DNA of 64,000 nucleotides, taken from positions 62,001 through 126,000 of the forward strand of contig JBGATH010000006.1 of assembly GCA_044229235.1 (NCBI GenBank). Reading direction: 5' to 3'. Shown here one piece after another: positions 24,827 through 35,200 of this stretch. A program made the position numbers and the translations under genes. This DNA comes from UKL13-2 sp044229235. Its GTDB lineage: Bacteria > Pseudomonadota > Gammaproteobacteria > Burkholderiales > Usitatibacteraceae. The notes under the pieces are model-generated. The model was not told the origin of the DNA. It worked only from the letters and a program-made list of their open reading frames with translations, and searched no databases. Numbering within the stretch: position 1 is the stretch's first letter; each line of letters starts with the position of its first letter.

Positions 24827-26722
24827 ATGCCCACTGACCAAAAGAAAACACCGACGGCTCAATTCGACCGCGCCACATTGGGCGCCGTCTTGGGCAAGAT
24901 CGATCCTTCATTTACCAATGAGGCATTTGCGGCCCTGTTGAAATCGGCGGGGGGCGCGGAAGCCGACGCCGTGCAAAAGCTGTTCCGCCAACTTGGCAAG
25001 GTGATTCTTGGCAGTGATGAGGCGGTGTCGGAAGCCAGTCTGCCCGGCCTGATCGACGCGATCAATGCCTCCGGTGCAAACGGCAAGCTGGTTACGCTGG
25101 CCGGCATAGACAGCGCCAAGATCACGTCTATGGCCGGTGCTGACATCGGCGTGCGCTACGCGCTGCTGAATGGTTTGCCTTTCGCGATCACCGACAACCC
25201 CGATTTGTATGACAGTCTCAATCGCGACGGAAGTCTTTATCGCTTCGACCCCAACACCGGTGAGCGACTGTATACCGACGAATGGCTGAAAGATCGCGCG
25301 CAGTTCATGGCGCTGCGAGGCAATACCAATGGGGAAGGAAACGTCACCGTCGGTGGCAGCCAGTCCTGGGTATTCGAAGAGCGTACCGATGCGGGTACTT
25401 CACGCATCGCTGCAACGGCCGACCAGGCCCAGCGCGCCGCCAACAAGATGATCTTTGCCACGGGTACCACCTCGACCCAAACCATCGTGGGTGGCGCAGG
25501 TACCGACCATGTGTATAGCGGAGCGGGTGACGACCTAATCGAAGCGGGCGCCGGCGACGACTATGTTGAGGCAGGCGCCGGGGACGACAACGTCAATGGT
25601 GGCCGCGGCAACGACAGTCTGCTTGGCGGGCGCGGAGAAGATCAACTGGATGGCGGCGCCGGCAATGACAAGTTGTTCGGTGGTCCCGGCGCGGACTACC
25701 TCGTTGGCGGGCAAGGCGATGACCGCCTGGATGGCGGCGATGGGTTTGATTCCTTCGTGATCGACGCGGGCGACGGGAGGGATGTCATCCTCGACGCCGA
25801 CAAGCTCGGTGAAATTGTCTACAACGGCGAAACGCTGAACGGAGCCGGCACCCTGAAAAACGGTGCATACGTCGTCGGGGAAAACCACATCACGTACAAG
25901 TTTGCCGGTGACGTCGAAGAGGGTGGCACGCTGTACATCACCACCGACGCCGGCAACAATATCAAGATTCCCAACTTCACCAATGGCATGCTCGGCATCA
26001 AGCTGGGCGACGGCAGCCCGGCCGCGCTGGCTGCCATCACCGACGCCAACGTCGGCGGCGACTATGCGGGCGTTGGCAACGACACCTGGCGCAATCCGGA
26101 GTTCGACAGCTTCGCGCTGCAGAATGGCAACGAGTCTGCGCGCATTGCCAATGCATTCGCTACCCGACGCGCGGCTGCGGACGTCGGCAATACGGTATTG
26201 ATACCAACAAGCGACTCCCAGAATATTGCGAGCGGCGAGCAGCCACCGGTCGACACGTCCATCAATGTCGCGCAGCCTGACGCGGCGTCAAAAAAGAGCG
26301 CGGCCCTGGACAGCACCGCAGGATTTGGCAATTTGTTTGCCGACCCGATGGCAGACGTCCCGCTGCTGAGTGGCGAACAGGTGAACCAGGCTATTGCCAC
26401 CACCCGCACCAAGACCACGCCGATTGCCCACGTGCGCAGTGCGACGGCCTCCACTGCCTTTGCGTCGAGCCTGGTCGATCAACCCATCAACGCCTGGTTC
26501 ATGGGCAACAACGCCGGTATTTCGCCGCGCAACGTCGAGTACGCCCTGCTGGATTTTCACGATGCGATCAACATCGGTACCGGGCTCGGCGGCGAAAACC
26601 TGGGAGATGCCGCATCACTCACTGTAGGTTCGCTCGCCATGGGCGGCGCGCTCGACAAACCGCAACTCTCCGACGACCGGTACACCGACCTCGGCAGCAA
26701 GCGCATCGGTGTAAAGGGCTAG
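24827..26722 (+). CDS. RTX calcium-binding protein, type I secretion substrate
   Basis: The 631-residue acidic protein has no signal peptide. Residues about 224-305 carry roughly nine GGxGxDxhx nonapeptides (GGAGTDHVYSGAGDDLIEAG...), which bind calcium in a beta-roll. A haemolysin-type calcium-binding-related segment follows (about 320-400). The C-terminal 200 residues lack Cys and are Ala/Thr/Asn-rich, as in type I secretion tails. The N-terminal 200 residues match nothing I recognise. It lies between the exporter and adaptor genes, so it is probably the dedicated substrate. No toxin motif is visible; an adhesin or S-layer-like role is open. Confidence 0.85.
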   Translation: MPTDQKKTPTAQFDRATLGAVLGKIDPSFTNEAFAALLKSAGGAEADAVQKLFRQLGKVILGSDEAVSEASLPGLIDAINASGANGKLVTLAGIDSAKITSMAGADIGVRYALLNGLPFAITDNPDLYDSLNRDGSLYRFDPNTGERLYTDEWLKDRAQFMALRGNTNGEGNVTVGGSQSWVFEERTDAGTSRIAATADQAQRAANKMIFATGTTSTQTIVGGAGTDHVYSGAGDDLIEAGAGDDYVEAGAGDDNVNGGRGNDSLLGGRGEDQLDGGAGNDKLFGGPGADYLVGGQGDDRLDGGDGFDSFVIDAGDGRDVILDADKLGEIVYNGETLNGAGTLKNGAYVVGENHITYKFAGDVEEGGTLYITTDAGNNIKIPNFTNGMLGIKLGDGSPAALAAITDANVGGDYAGVGNDTWRNPEFDSFALQNGNESARIANAFATRRAAADVGNTVLIPTSDSQNIASGEQPPVDTSINVAQPDAASKKSAALDSTAGFGNLFADPMADVPLLSGEQVNQAIATTRTKTTPIAHVRSATASTAFASSLVDQPINAWFMGNNAGISPRNVEYALLDFHDAINIGTGLGGENLGDAASLTVGSLAMGGALDKPQLSDDRYTDLGSKRIGVKG

Positions 26723-26847
26723 TTCCCGTCCTTCCCGCTGTCGTCCCCGAGAAGTCGGGGGCCTCTGACCAAAATCTTTCGTCATTTGATGGAAGCGCTT
26801 GGTTGGGACTTGGCAGGCAAAACAATAATTCGTCGCACCAATCACCG

Positions 26848-26867
26848 CCGCGTGAGCAAACACGCGG
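26848..26867 (+). promoter_or_regulatory. Hairpin just upstream of the HlyD-like gene
   Basis: Stem ccgcgtg / cacgcgg with loop agcaaa ends a few bases before the GGGAGAG ribosome site. It could protect a processed mRNA end or adjust adaptor synthesis relative to the very abundant substrate. Confidence 0.4.
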
Positions 26868-26885
26868 TAGCAGGGAGAGAAGCAA

Positions 26886-28262
26886 ATGCTGTCGAGGTTG
26901 CAACACTGGCTCAAGCACCAACTCGAGCCCCGGGAAACTCTTGCGCGTGGTCTTACCGCCATTCAATGCGCGCCGCCCGCGCCCTTGCCGCGCGCGGTCA
27001 TGTGGTCGCTGTTGTTTCTGTTCGGTGTGATGCTGGGCTGGTCCGTGGTCGGCAAGCTGGACATTGTGGCTACTTCGGAAGGCAAGCTCATCCCCACGTC
27101 CTTCCTTAAGATCGTGCAGCCCTCTGAAGGTGGCATCATCAAGGAACTGCTGGTGCGCGAAGGACAGGAAGTGTGGGAAGGGCAAGTGCTGGTGCGCATG
27201 GACACGCACCTCTCTGCAGCAGACACGCAGGTGCTGCGAATGGAGCTTGCCCTGCGAAAGCTGCAACTGCGCCGCATCGATGCCGAACTGGCGGGCGCCA
27301 TGCTCCTCCGCCAGAAGGATGACCCGCCCGAATTGTTCGTGAAAGTATTGGATCAGTTCCGCGCCTACCGCCAGGCCTATCAAGATTCGGTGGGGCAGGA
27401 AGAAGCCAGCCTCTTCAAGCTGCGCCAGGATCTTGCCGGCGCGAAGCAAATCATGACCAAGCTCGAGCGCACGCTGCCCTTCTACGAAAAGCAAGCCGCC
27501 ACCTTCGACAAGCTCGGCAAGGAAGGCTTTGCTTCACCGCTACTGGTGGAAGACAAGAAGCGTGAGCACGCCGAAAAGGACCAGGAGCATAAAGCCCAGC
27601 ACTACGCCGTCACCGGTGCCGAGGCCGCCATCGCCCAAAGCGAAAAGCGCCTGGCTCAGGTCAGCTCCAACTACCGCCAGCAACTGCAAACCGAACGCAT
27701 CCAGACCCAGGCCCAAGTGGAAAAGCTGCTGCAGGACTGGGAGAAACAGCAGCACAAGAACGGCCTGATGGAACTCAAAGCCCCGCAAGCCGGCATCGTC
27801 AAGGACATCGCCAGCCACACGCCTGGCACAGTCGTCACGCCGGGCACCATCCTCATGACCGTCGTCCCGCAACACGAACCCTTGATGGCCGAAGTGCAGA
27901 TCAAGAATGCCGACTCCGGCTTCATCCGCGCCAACCAGCCGGTCAAGGTTAAGGTCGCCAGCTATCCGTTCCAGAAGTACGGCATGCTGGAAGGGGAGGT
28001 CACGCACCTGGGGGCCGATTCAACCGACACCGTTGGCGGTCGCCCGGAAGAACTTAGCTCTGAGAACCGGCTAAACGTGCAGGCCAACTACAAGGCGCAT
28101 GTGAAGCTGAAGGCGCAGCAACTGAATGCGCAGGGGAAAACGTTTGAACTTCGGCCGGGGATGCAGGTGGTGGCGGAGATTCACCTTGGGGAGCGGACGA
28201 TCATGGATTACTTGCTGTCGCCAGTGCAGAAGGCGGTGAAGGAGGCGGGAAGGGAACGATAA
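26886..28262 (+). CDS. Type I secretion membrane fusion protein (HlyD-like)
   Basis: The 458-residue adaptor has a short cytosolic N-terminus, one membrane helix (about 38-58, VMWSLLFLFGVMLGW), a lipoyl-like segment (GGIIKELLVREGQEVWEGQVL), a long periplasmic coiled coil (about 105-290), a second lipoyl half (APQAGIVKDIASHTPG) and a C-terminal beta barrel. It bridges the exporter to an outer-membrane TolC. The ATG is 10 bases after GGGAGAG. No tolC homologue is seen in the window. Confidence 0.93.
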   Translation: MLSRLQHWLKHQLEPRETLARGLTAIQCAPPAPLPRAVMWSLLFLFGVMLGWSVVGKLDIVATSEGKLIPTSFLKIVQPSEGGIIKELLVREGQEVWEGQVLVRMDTHLSAADTQVLRMELALRKLQLRRIDAELAGAMLLRQKDDPPELFVKVLDQFRAYRQAYQDSVGQEEASLFKLRQDLAGAKQIMTKLERTLPFYEKQAATFDKLGKEGFASPLLVEDKKREHAEKDQEHKAQHYAVTGAEAAIAQSEKRLAQVSSNYRQQLQTERIQTQAQVEKLLQDWEKQQHKNGLMELKAPQAGIVKDIASHTPGTVVTPGTILMTVVPQHEPLMAEVQIKNADSGFIRANQPVKVKVASYPFQKYGMLEGEVTHLGADSTDTVGGRPEELSSENRLNVQANYKAHVKLKAQQLNAQGKTFELRPGMQVVAEIHLGERTIMDYLLSPVQKAVKEAGRER

Positions 28263-28631
28263 CTGGGCCTGAGATTCGCCGATCGAAAAGCCTTCCATTG
28301 AATGCCTCGAAATGGTCATGACTGACTACATTGAATGTAATCAGGTGCTCACAATCGAGTCGATCAGTGACTTCACTTGGTGTCCGACTCACTGAAGAAT
28401 TACCACCCCCGCAAGGCTCGGGCGTCGATGAACAAAAACGCGATACGACTTAGGCCGCACTGGCCAGCACAAGACACCCTTACCCAAAGTGGTCGTCACG
28501 AAAGATCCTCGGAAAAATCCTAGCGCACGATGGAAATCCCGGCGGCGCGCGAACAGTGACAGAGTAATCGATGGGTGATGGGCGGTAGAAACCGTGAATC
28601 TGACTAATCTACAAACTGGGGAGTTGACTTG
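28263..28631. other. AT-richer non-coding interval
   Basis: These 369 bases between the adaptor gene and the next small gene contain no convincing frame. They look less GC-rich than the flank to the left and mark the beginning of the compositionally different stretch. A small palindrome tacattgaatgta sits near 28337. Possible remnant of an insertion junction, but no element ends were recognised. Confidence 0.4.
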
Positions 28632-29222
28632 GTGAAACAAAAAATGAAAGTGATACTTTTTGCTCTTGGTGCTTTGTGCCTTTTCGCCTTGCTGATTTCG
28701 TATTTGGCGATGGAAACGAAAATCAACTTTGAAGAAGAGGTGGAACTATCGAGCGGGCAAATTATCGTTGCCGAGCGAAGCTTTCGTGCTCTGCCTTTGA
28801 AAGAAATTGGCGGACCAGGTGGTTGGAAGCCGACATACGCTAGTTTTCAAGTTAGGCCCTCGTCTGGTGCCAGTTACCCCCCAAAGTGGGAATCAGATCG
28901 CGGATTGGTACCGATTCTCTTCGACGTGGACAAAGCAACGAACGAGTGGATCATGGTCACAACTTTCTTTATGTGCGAGCAATGGTACGAACTCGGACGC
29001 CCCATGTTGCCATATGCCGAATATCGTTTTCGTAGCGGCGCTTGGCGCATGGTAAGGCTTTCACCCGAACTTGTTGGTCGGAAGTCAAATCTATTTGCCG
29101 GAATGAAGTATTCAGGAGAGGCTTCATTTTTGACGCGCGATGAAAAGGCGCGAAGAGACGCAAATATCAAGATTGCAAAGGAATATTTGTCAATTGTCGC
29201 CAAATGGTCGACAAGTTGCTAA
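28632..29222 (+). CDS. Small membrane-anchored protein, candidate immunity protein
   Basis: The product of 196 residues starts at GTG 28632, 8 bases after GGGGAG; a TTG at 28629 and an ATG at 28644 are alternatives. It has one N-terminal membrane helix (about 5-25, VILFALGALCLFALLISYL) and an otherwise periplasmic domain of mixed alpha/beta type with few Cys (near CEQWYE and the final residue). No family is recognised. It lies 28 bases before the giant lipase-RTX gene and shares its AT-rich composition. A cognate inhibitor of the lipase domain is a reasonable guess from position and topology only. Confidence 0.6.
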   Translation: MKQKMKVILFALGALCLFALLISYLAMETKINFEEEVELSSGQIIVAERSFRALPLKEIGGPGGWKPTYASFQVRPSSGASYPPKWESDRGLVPILFDVDKATNEWIMVTTFFMCEQWYELGRPMLPYAEYRFRSGAWRMVRLSPELVGRKSNLFAGMKYSGEASFLTRDEKARRDANIKIAKEYLSIVAKWSTSC

Positions 29223-29250
29223 CTAAGTACACAACACAAAAATTGGAATA

Positions 29251-32200
29251 ATGATGCCATCTGCCATCGAGCTCGGTCAGCTGTCTGGTCGTGTCTACAG
29301 TCGTACGCAAGCAAATAGAACGCCACTCCCGTTTGGCTGGACGGATGTCCAGCTCATACCCGATCAGGCTTCAGGCTTCTCGGCTGGCGTGTTTCGAAAG
29401 GGGAATGAAATAGTCATTGCCTACACCGGCACCAACGAAAGGCAGGTAATTGATTTTCTTAGTGCAAACATTCCCGTTGCGTTGGGACAACCTTCTGCCC
29501 AGGTAATCGAGGCTATGAAGCTGTACCTAAATGTCAAACGAGATAATCCGAGCGCAAGCCTAACATTTACTGGTCACTCGCTTGGCGGCGGACTCGCCGC
29601 GCTGATGGCAGTCTACTTTGACAGGCCAGCCACCACATTTGACGCCGCGCCATTTGAAGCGAGTGCACGCGATGCCCAAGTCCTACTAAATGGCTATCGT
29701 GCTTCACTCTTAATGGCGGGTTTTTCAGATTCAGCATTCAACGACCTGGCAAACAGCATTACAAACGATCTCTTCCTGTCGCGCGAACAACGGGTAGATT
29801 CGATAGAAGTCGCTGGTGAAGTTCTTTCTGCTGGGAGACTACCGGGCACCAACATCATGGGGTCGCGTTCGTTCATTCCCGTCGGGCAACAAAATGTGAG
29901 CAGCATAGATCTTCACTCAATTACGCTGCTCAACACTTTGATGCAGTCAACATCCTTTGCGGTTGCGATTAGTGCATTGCCGGATTCGTTGAAGCTATTT
30001 TTCGACAGCAGCTTACTTGCCGCTGATCCTAAGAGTTCACAGGAGAAGAATTTTCTCGACCACCTTCTAATTCAGAATTCTGGTGTAAACAACAATTCGC
30101 AATTTCTAGATAAGTTTGCGGCTGATTTGAATAAGCTCGTCGATGGAACTGGAGCAGCCAAAACGATTCCAACAGTCAGGGATGCCCTAATTGCGGTTGC
30201 TATGGAGTACTACTTCCTTAAGGATGCACCAAGCGCCAACCAGATCTTTTTTGAAAGCAATAACGCACTCAGCTTTAAATATAGCGATATTGGTGCGCCA
30301 CAATATCATTCGCTGCGTCTGCTGTCGGCAGCCATCTCAAGCACGCTGGTGGCCAGCGAAAAGGAGTATGTCTCATCTCTCCAGCGTCGCAACTCTTGGC
30401 ATATTCAGTCAGGCGAAGGCAGCATGACGTTCGCCGCTGTCGGCACAGAGAGCAACGCAATTATCGGCGGAAGTGAAGGCGACACACTCACAGGTGGCAG
30501 CGGGATAGACAACATTATCGGCGGGTTAGGCAATGACATTATCGACGGCGGCGCAGACGCCGACATCCTCATCGGTGGGGGCGATAACGACACATTGACT
30601 GGGGGCACCGGAAGAGACGCCCTCATTGGTGGCGCAGGCAACGATACTTACAAGATAGCGGCAGGCGACGGTGTCGATACCATCATCGATAGCGACGGTC
30701 TTGGCACCATTCAATATCGAAGAAATGGTGCTACTGCCGATATCACCCTAAGCGGTGGCAAAAAACTTACAGATAGCCAGTACAACACCGTCTGGCAAAG
30801 CGACGATGCGGAGATTACCTACGCAAAGACAAGCGGTGGGCTTGCAATTAGCTTTAAGTCTGACCAATCTACCAAGCTCTTCATTCGCGATTTCTCCAGT
30901 GGACAACTTGGCATCACTCTGGAGGACGCGTACCTGCCGCCACCTCCAAAGATGCAGATTCTCGGTACCGCCTCAAATGACAACAGCAACCTTGGCGGTA
31001 CAGGCAAAGATTTCCAGCCCACATTGTTGGCAACTGGCTCCAATCAGGAATTGCTTGGCTTGGGCGGGGCGGACAGGCTCCAGGCAGCTTTCGACGGCGA
31101 TATTGCGCGCGGCGGAGACGGGAATGACTACCTAGTCGACATTGGCAGCGAAGTAGGCACAACTGCCAAACAGGAGTTGTTTGGCGACCAAGGCAATGAC
31201 ATCTTGCTGGCTGCCAATGGCGATGACAAGCTGTTTGGGGGAGATGGCCACGATACCCTCTCCGGCGGAGACGGCGACGATATCCTGGATGGCGGTGATG
31301 GAAACGATTTCCTCGACGGCGGCAAGGGTGCAGACACGCTCATTGGTGGCGATGGCAGTGACTTCATCATCGGTGGCGGCACTTTTCGCGGCGACTATGA
31401 CGCCATCAAGGCGGTCGACAACACACTGGAAGTCATACAGGTCGATGTGGCTGGAAACATCACGCGTCTCGCGCGCGTCAAGGGTGCCAATGGCGAAGCG
31501 ACCAATGCAGATGTTTCAATGAGCGGAGACGGCGGCAACGTAATCGACGCCGGCGCCGGAAATGACATCGTTTACGGCGGTAGTGGCGACGACATTATTT
31601 ATGCTGGCGCCGACAGTGATTTGGTTATCGGTATGGCGGGTGCTGACGTGATCCAGGGCGGAAGTGGTAATGACCGACTATACGGCGATGGCACGGCCGG
31701 AATGTTTACCGACGATACACCTAATGGGATTGGTGCAAGCACGCAAGCGGAATTGCACGCCGATGACGACATCGAAGGCGGTGATGGTGATGACTTCATC
31801 GCTGGCGATGGTGGTAGCGACACAATCGAAGGCGGTCGCGGTAACGATGTTATTTATGGTGATTCCGATAAGTTGGCCGAAGCTTTTCACGGTGATGACT
31901 TCATTGATGGCGGTGAGGGAACCGACCACGTATACGGTGGTGCGGGGGACGACACCATCTTCGGTGGTAACAGCGCTTCTGATAATTTAGTTGGCGACGT
32001 CGACTATCTCTCTGGCGATAAAGGCAACGATACGATCGATGGCGAAGATGGCAACGATGTCATGTCTGGCGGGGAAGGCAACGACACGCTATACGGCAGT
32101 ACCGGCGATGATCACATCGAAGGTGACGGCGGAGGTGCAGACTTCTCGAATAATGGCGATGACTTCATTGATGGGGGGGATGGCCAGGACGCAATCATTG

Positions 32201-35200
32201 GCGGTGGCGGCAAGGATACGATTTTCGGTGGGAATGGGGACGACATAATCCTCGGCGACACAAACTCCGACGGCACAACGGGCGAATCGGACGGCGATGA
32301 CACGATCCAAGGCGATGGCGGCAACGACACAATTTGGGGCCAAGGCGGTAATGATTCGATAGATGGCGGCGACGGCAACGACACTCTTTATGGCGGCGAC
32401 GGCACCGATGTCCTTTCTGGAGAGGAGGGTACCGACATCCTGCTTGGTGGTGATGAGAACGACTCTCTGTTCGGTGGAGCAGGCGATAGGAACGAGCTTT
32501 ACGGTGGCGCTGGAAATGACACGCTTGTCAGTGAAGGAACAAATGACATCCTTTCAGGCGGCGCGGGTGATGACCGCCTTTTTGCGAGCGCATCGGGTAG
32601 TGAGCTCTACGGCGGCACTCAAAATGACTCGCTACACGGCAACGCAGGCGCTGATCTGCTGAGTGGCGGGGAAGGAAACGACGAACTCTTGGGCGGAGAC
32701 GGCGACGACCTGTTGGTCGGAGAAGATGGGAACGACAATCTGGATGGTGGCGATGGAGTTGATCAGCTCTTTGGAGGAGCGGGCGACGACACACTCGATG
32801 GCGGTGCCGGGCAAAGCAACTATCTCGACGGGGGTGAAGGCACCAACACGCTAATCAGCCGTGGTGTGGGAGATACGATCATCGCGAACAAGGGCGACAA
32901 CATTATCTATGTGGAAGGTGAAGGTCAGACCAATGTTGTCATCGACGATGCTGTCGTAGACGGAGGAACGGCGACCATCCGGATCTCGCGGGTAGCCACC
33001 CGAAATGAAATATCGATAGAGCAGGTTGCTGACGGCGGGAACGTATTTGTGCTTAACACGGGCGACGGCCGCCAAGTCAACCTTCGTGGTGGCGTAAATC
33101 ATGCCATCTCGATCGCAATCGAACTTGATTCCGGGGACAGGGTTTCGTTGTACGACCTGCTGGATTCCGCGGGGCCGATAAACTATGCCGGCGTTGCCGA
33201 AAGTGGCGGCTTCGTGGTGGGGAGCGGAGGCGCCGACAACCTCACGTTGGGAAATCTGGGAGGCATCGTTCAGGCAGGACGCGGCGACGATGTTATCCAT
33301 GGCGGATCGGGAAGCGACTCATTGGATGGTGGCTTTGGCGCGGACGTTATGTCCGGGCACGATGGCGACGACGAATATTCCGTCGATAACGCTGGCGATA
33401 GAGTCATAGAAGAGATTGGTGGCGGCGTAGATACAGTATTTAGCACGATCGATTTCACCCTCGGCGCCAACGCCGAAAACCTTTACCTGGATAGCGCGGA
33501 TGATCGCGTCGGCACGGGCAACGAACTCGACAACGTGATCGGTGGCGGCGACGGACGCAACACGCTGATTGGATTAGCCGGCAACGATACCCTTTACGGC
33601 GGCTTGCAGGATGACGTGCTCGAAGGTGGTGCAGGCGATGACCAGCTGTTCGGCTCGGATGGAAACGACACCTATGTGTTCGGTTCCGAAGCCGGAACCG
33701 ATACGCTCAACGATTGGATTGGCGACAACACACTGCGCTTCAATGAAGCAACCGGACCGCAAGGCATCCAAATCCGCTACCTGAACGCCAATGGTGACAT
33801 CCGCATCGACTACGCCACGGGCGCATCGGTGACGGTGCTGGGCAACGACGCGGGCGGATTCAGCCAAGTGGAGTTCGCAGACGGTTCAACACTTTCGAAA
33901 ACCGATTTCCTGGCGGCCACGCTGCAGAACAATCTGCTGGTGGGTACCGAAGACAACGACAGTCTTGTCGGTTCAGCAACGTCCGATCTGGTGGTCGGCC
34001 GTTCCGGTGATGACACGCTCGCAGGCAATGCCGGCAACGACACGCTGTACGGCGACGAGGGCGACGACCTCATCACAGGCGAGGGCGGTAACGACGGTCT
34101 CTTCGGCGGGACTGGCAACGACACACTCGTTGGCGGCGACGGCGATGATATACAGGTTGGCGGTGACGGCGACGATGTCATCGCAGGCAATGATGGTAAC
34201 GACACGCTCATGGGCGACGCTGGCGATGACGTGATCGGTGGCGGCGCGGGTAACGACACCCTTTTCGGCGGTGAGGGCGACGACCTGCTCGACGGTGGTG
34301 CGGGCGATAACGTTATCGACGCCGGCGCTGGAAACGACCTCATGATTGGTGGCGAAGGCAACGACACCTACATCGCAGGCAACCTCAACGAGTTTGGTCT
34401 CAAGCGAATCATTGATGCGGGTGGGCAGAACACCTTGAAGTTTGGCGAAGGTGTCAAGATTTCCGATCTGGCGACTTTTCGCGGCGACGGCGACAGCGGC
34501 GATGTCGTTGTCACAATTGGCAACCCGGGTAACAGCATTACTATTTCTGACGCGCTGTCCGGCTCTATAACCAACTTTGCGTTTGCCGATGGTACCTCCG
34601 TCGGATATAGCGATTTTCTCAGCCAAACCTGGAAGGGCGGCGATTTGATCGGCACGTCCGCAGACGATGACCTGCGCGGCGGCACGGGTAACGAAACCAT
34701 TAACGGCCTCGAAGGCAATGACGTACTCAGCGGTGGCGCGGGCAACGATTCTCTTGAGGGCGGCGATGGACTCGATACGCTTGACGGCGGGGCCGGGGAT
34801 GACGTGCTGCGCGGGGGCGAAGATGACGACGTGTTGCGCGGCGGTAGCGGGACAGACGAACTGCACGGTGACGGCGGACGTGATCAGCTTGATGGCGGCG
34901 CTGGGAATGACAGCCTATCTGGCGGCGATGACGTGGATACCTACTTGCTCAATGCCGGTGGCGGGCAGGATGTAGTGGTCGGTGAATCCGGTCTGAATCA
35001 TATCCTTGTCGGTGGCAACACCGGTTTGGATGGCGTTCGCGCGCAGACCGAAGGCGCTGACGTACTGGTCTGGCGTGCGGTAACGGGCGACTCATTACGA
35101 CTGACCCATTACCGTGACGGGGGCCAACGCTGGCAGATCGATACGGCTGGCGGGAAGACCATGTCGCTGGATGATCTTCTGGTCGCCACGGCAACTGGCG

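Noticed and set aside
30470..35000. Regularly spaced short DNA repeats that could suggest a CRISPR array
   Set aside because: They encode in-frame glycine-aspartate RTX nonapeptides with no constant repeat and no unique spacers.
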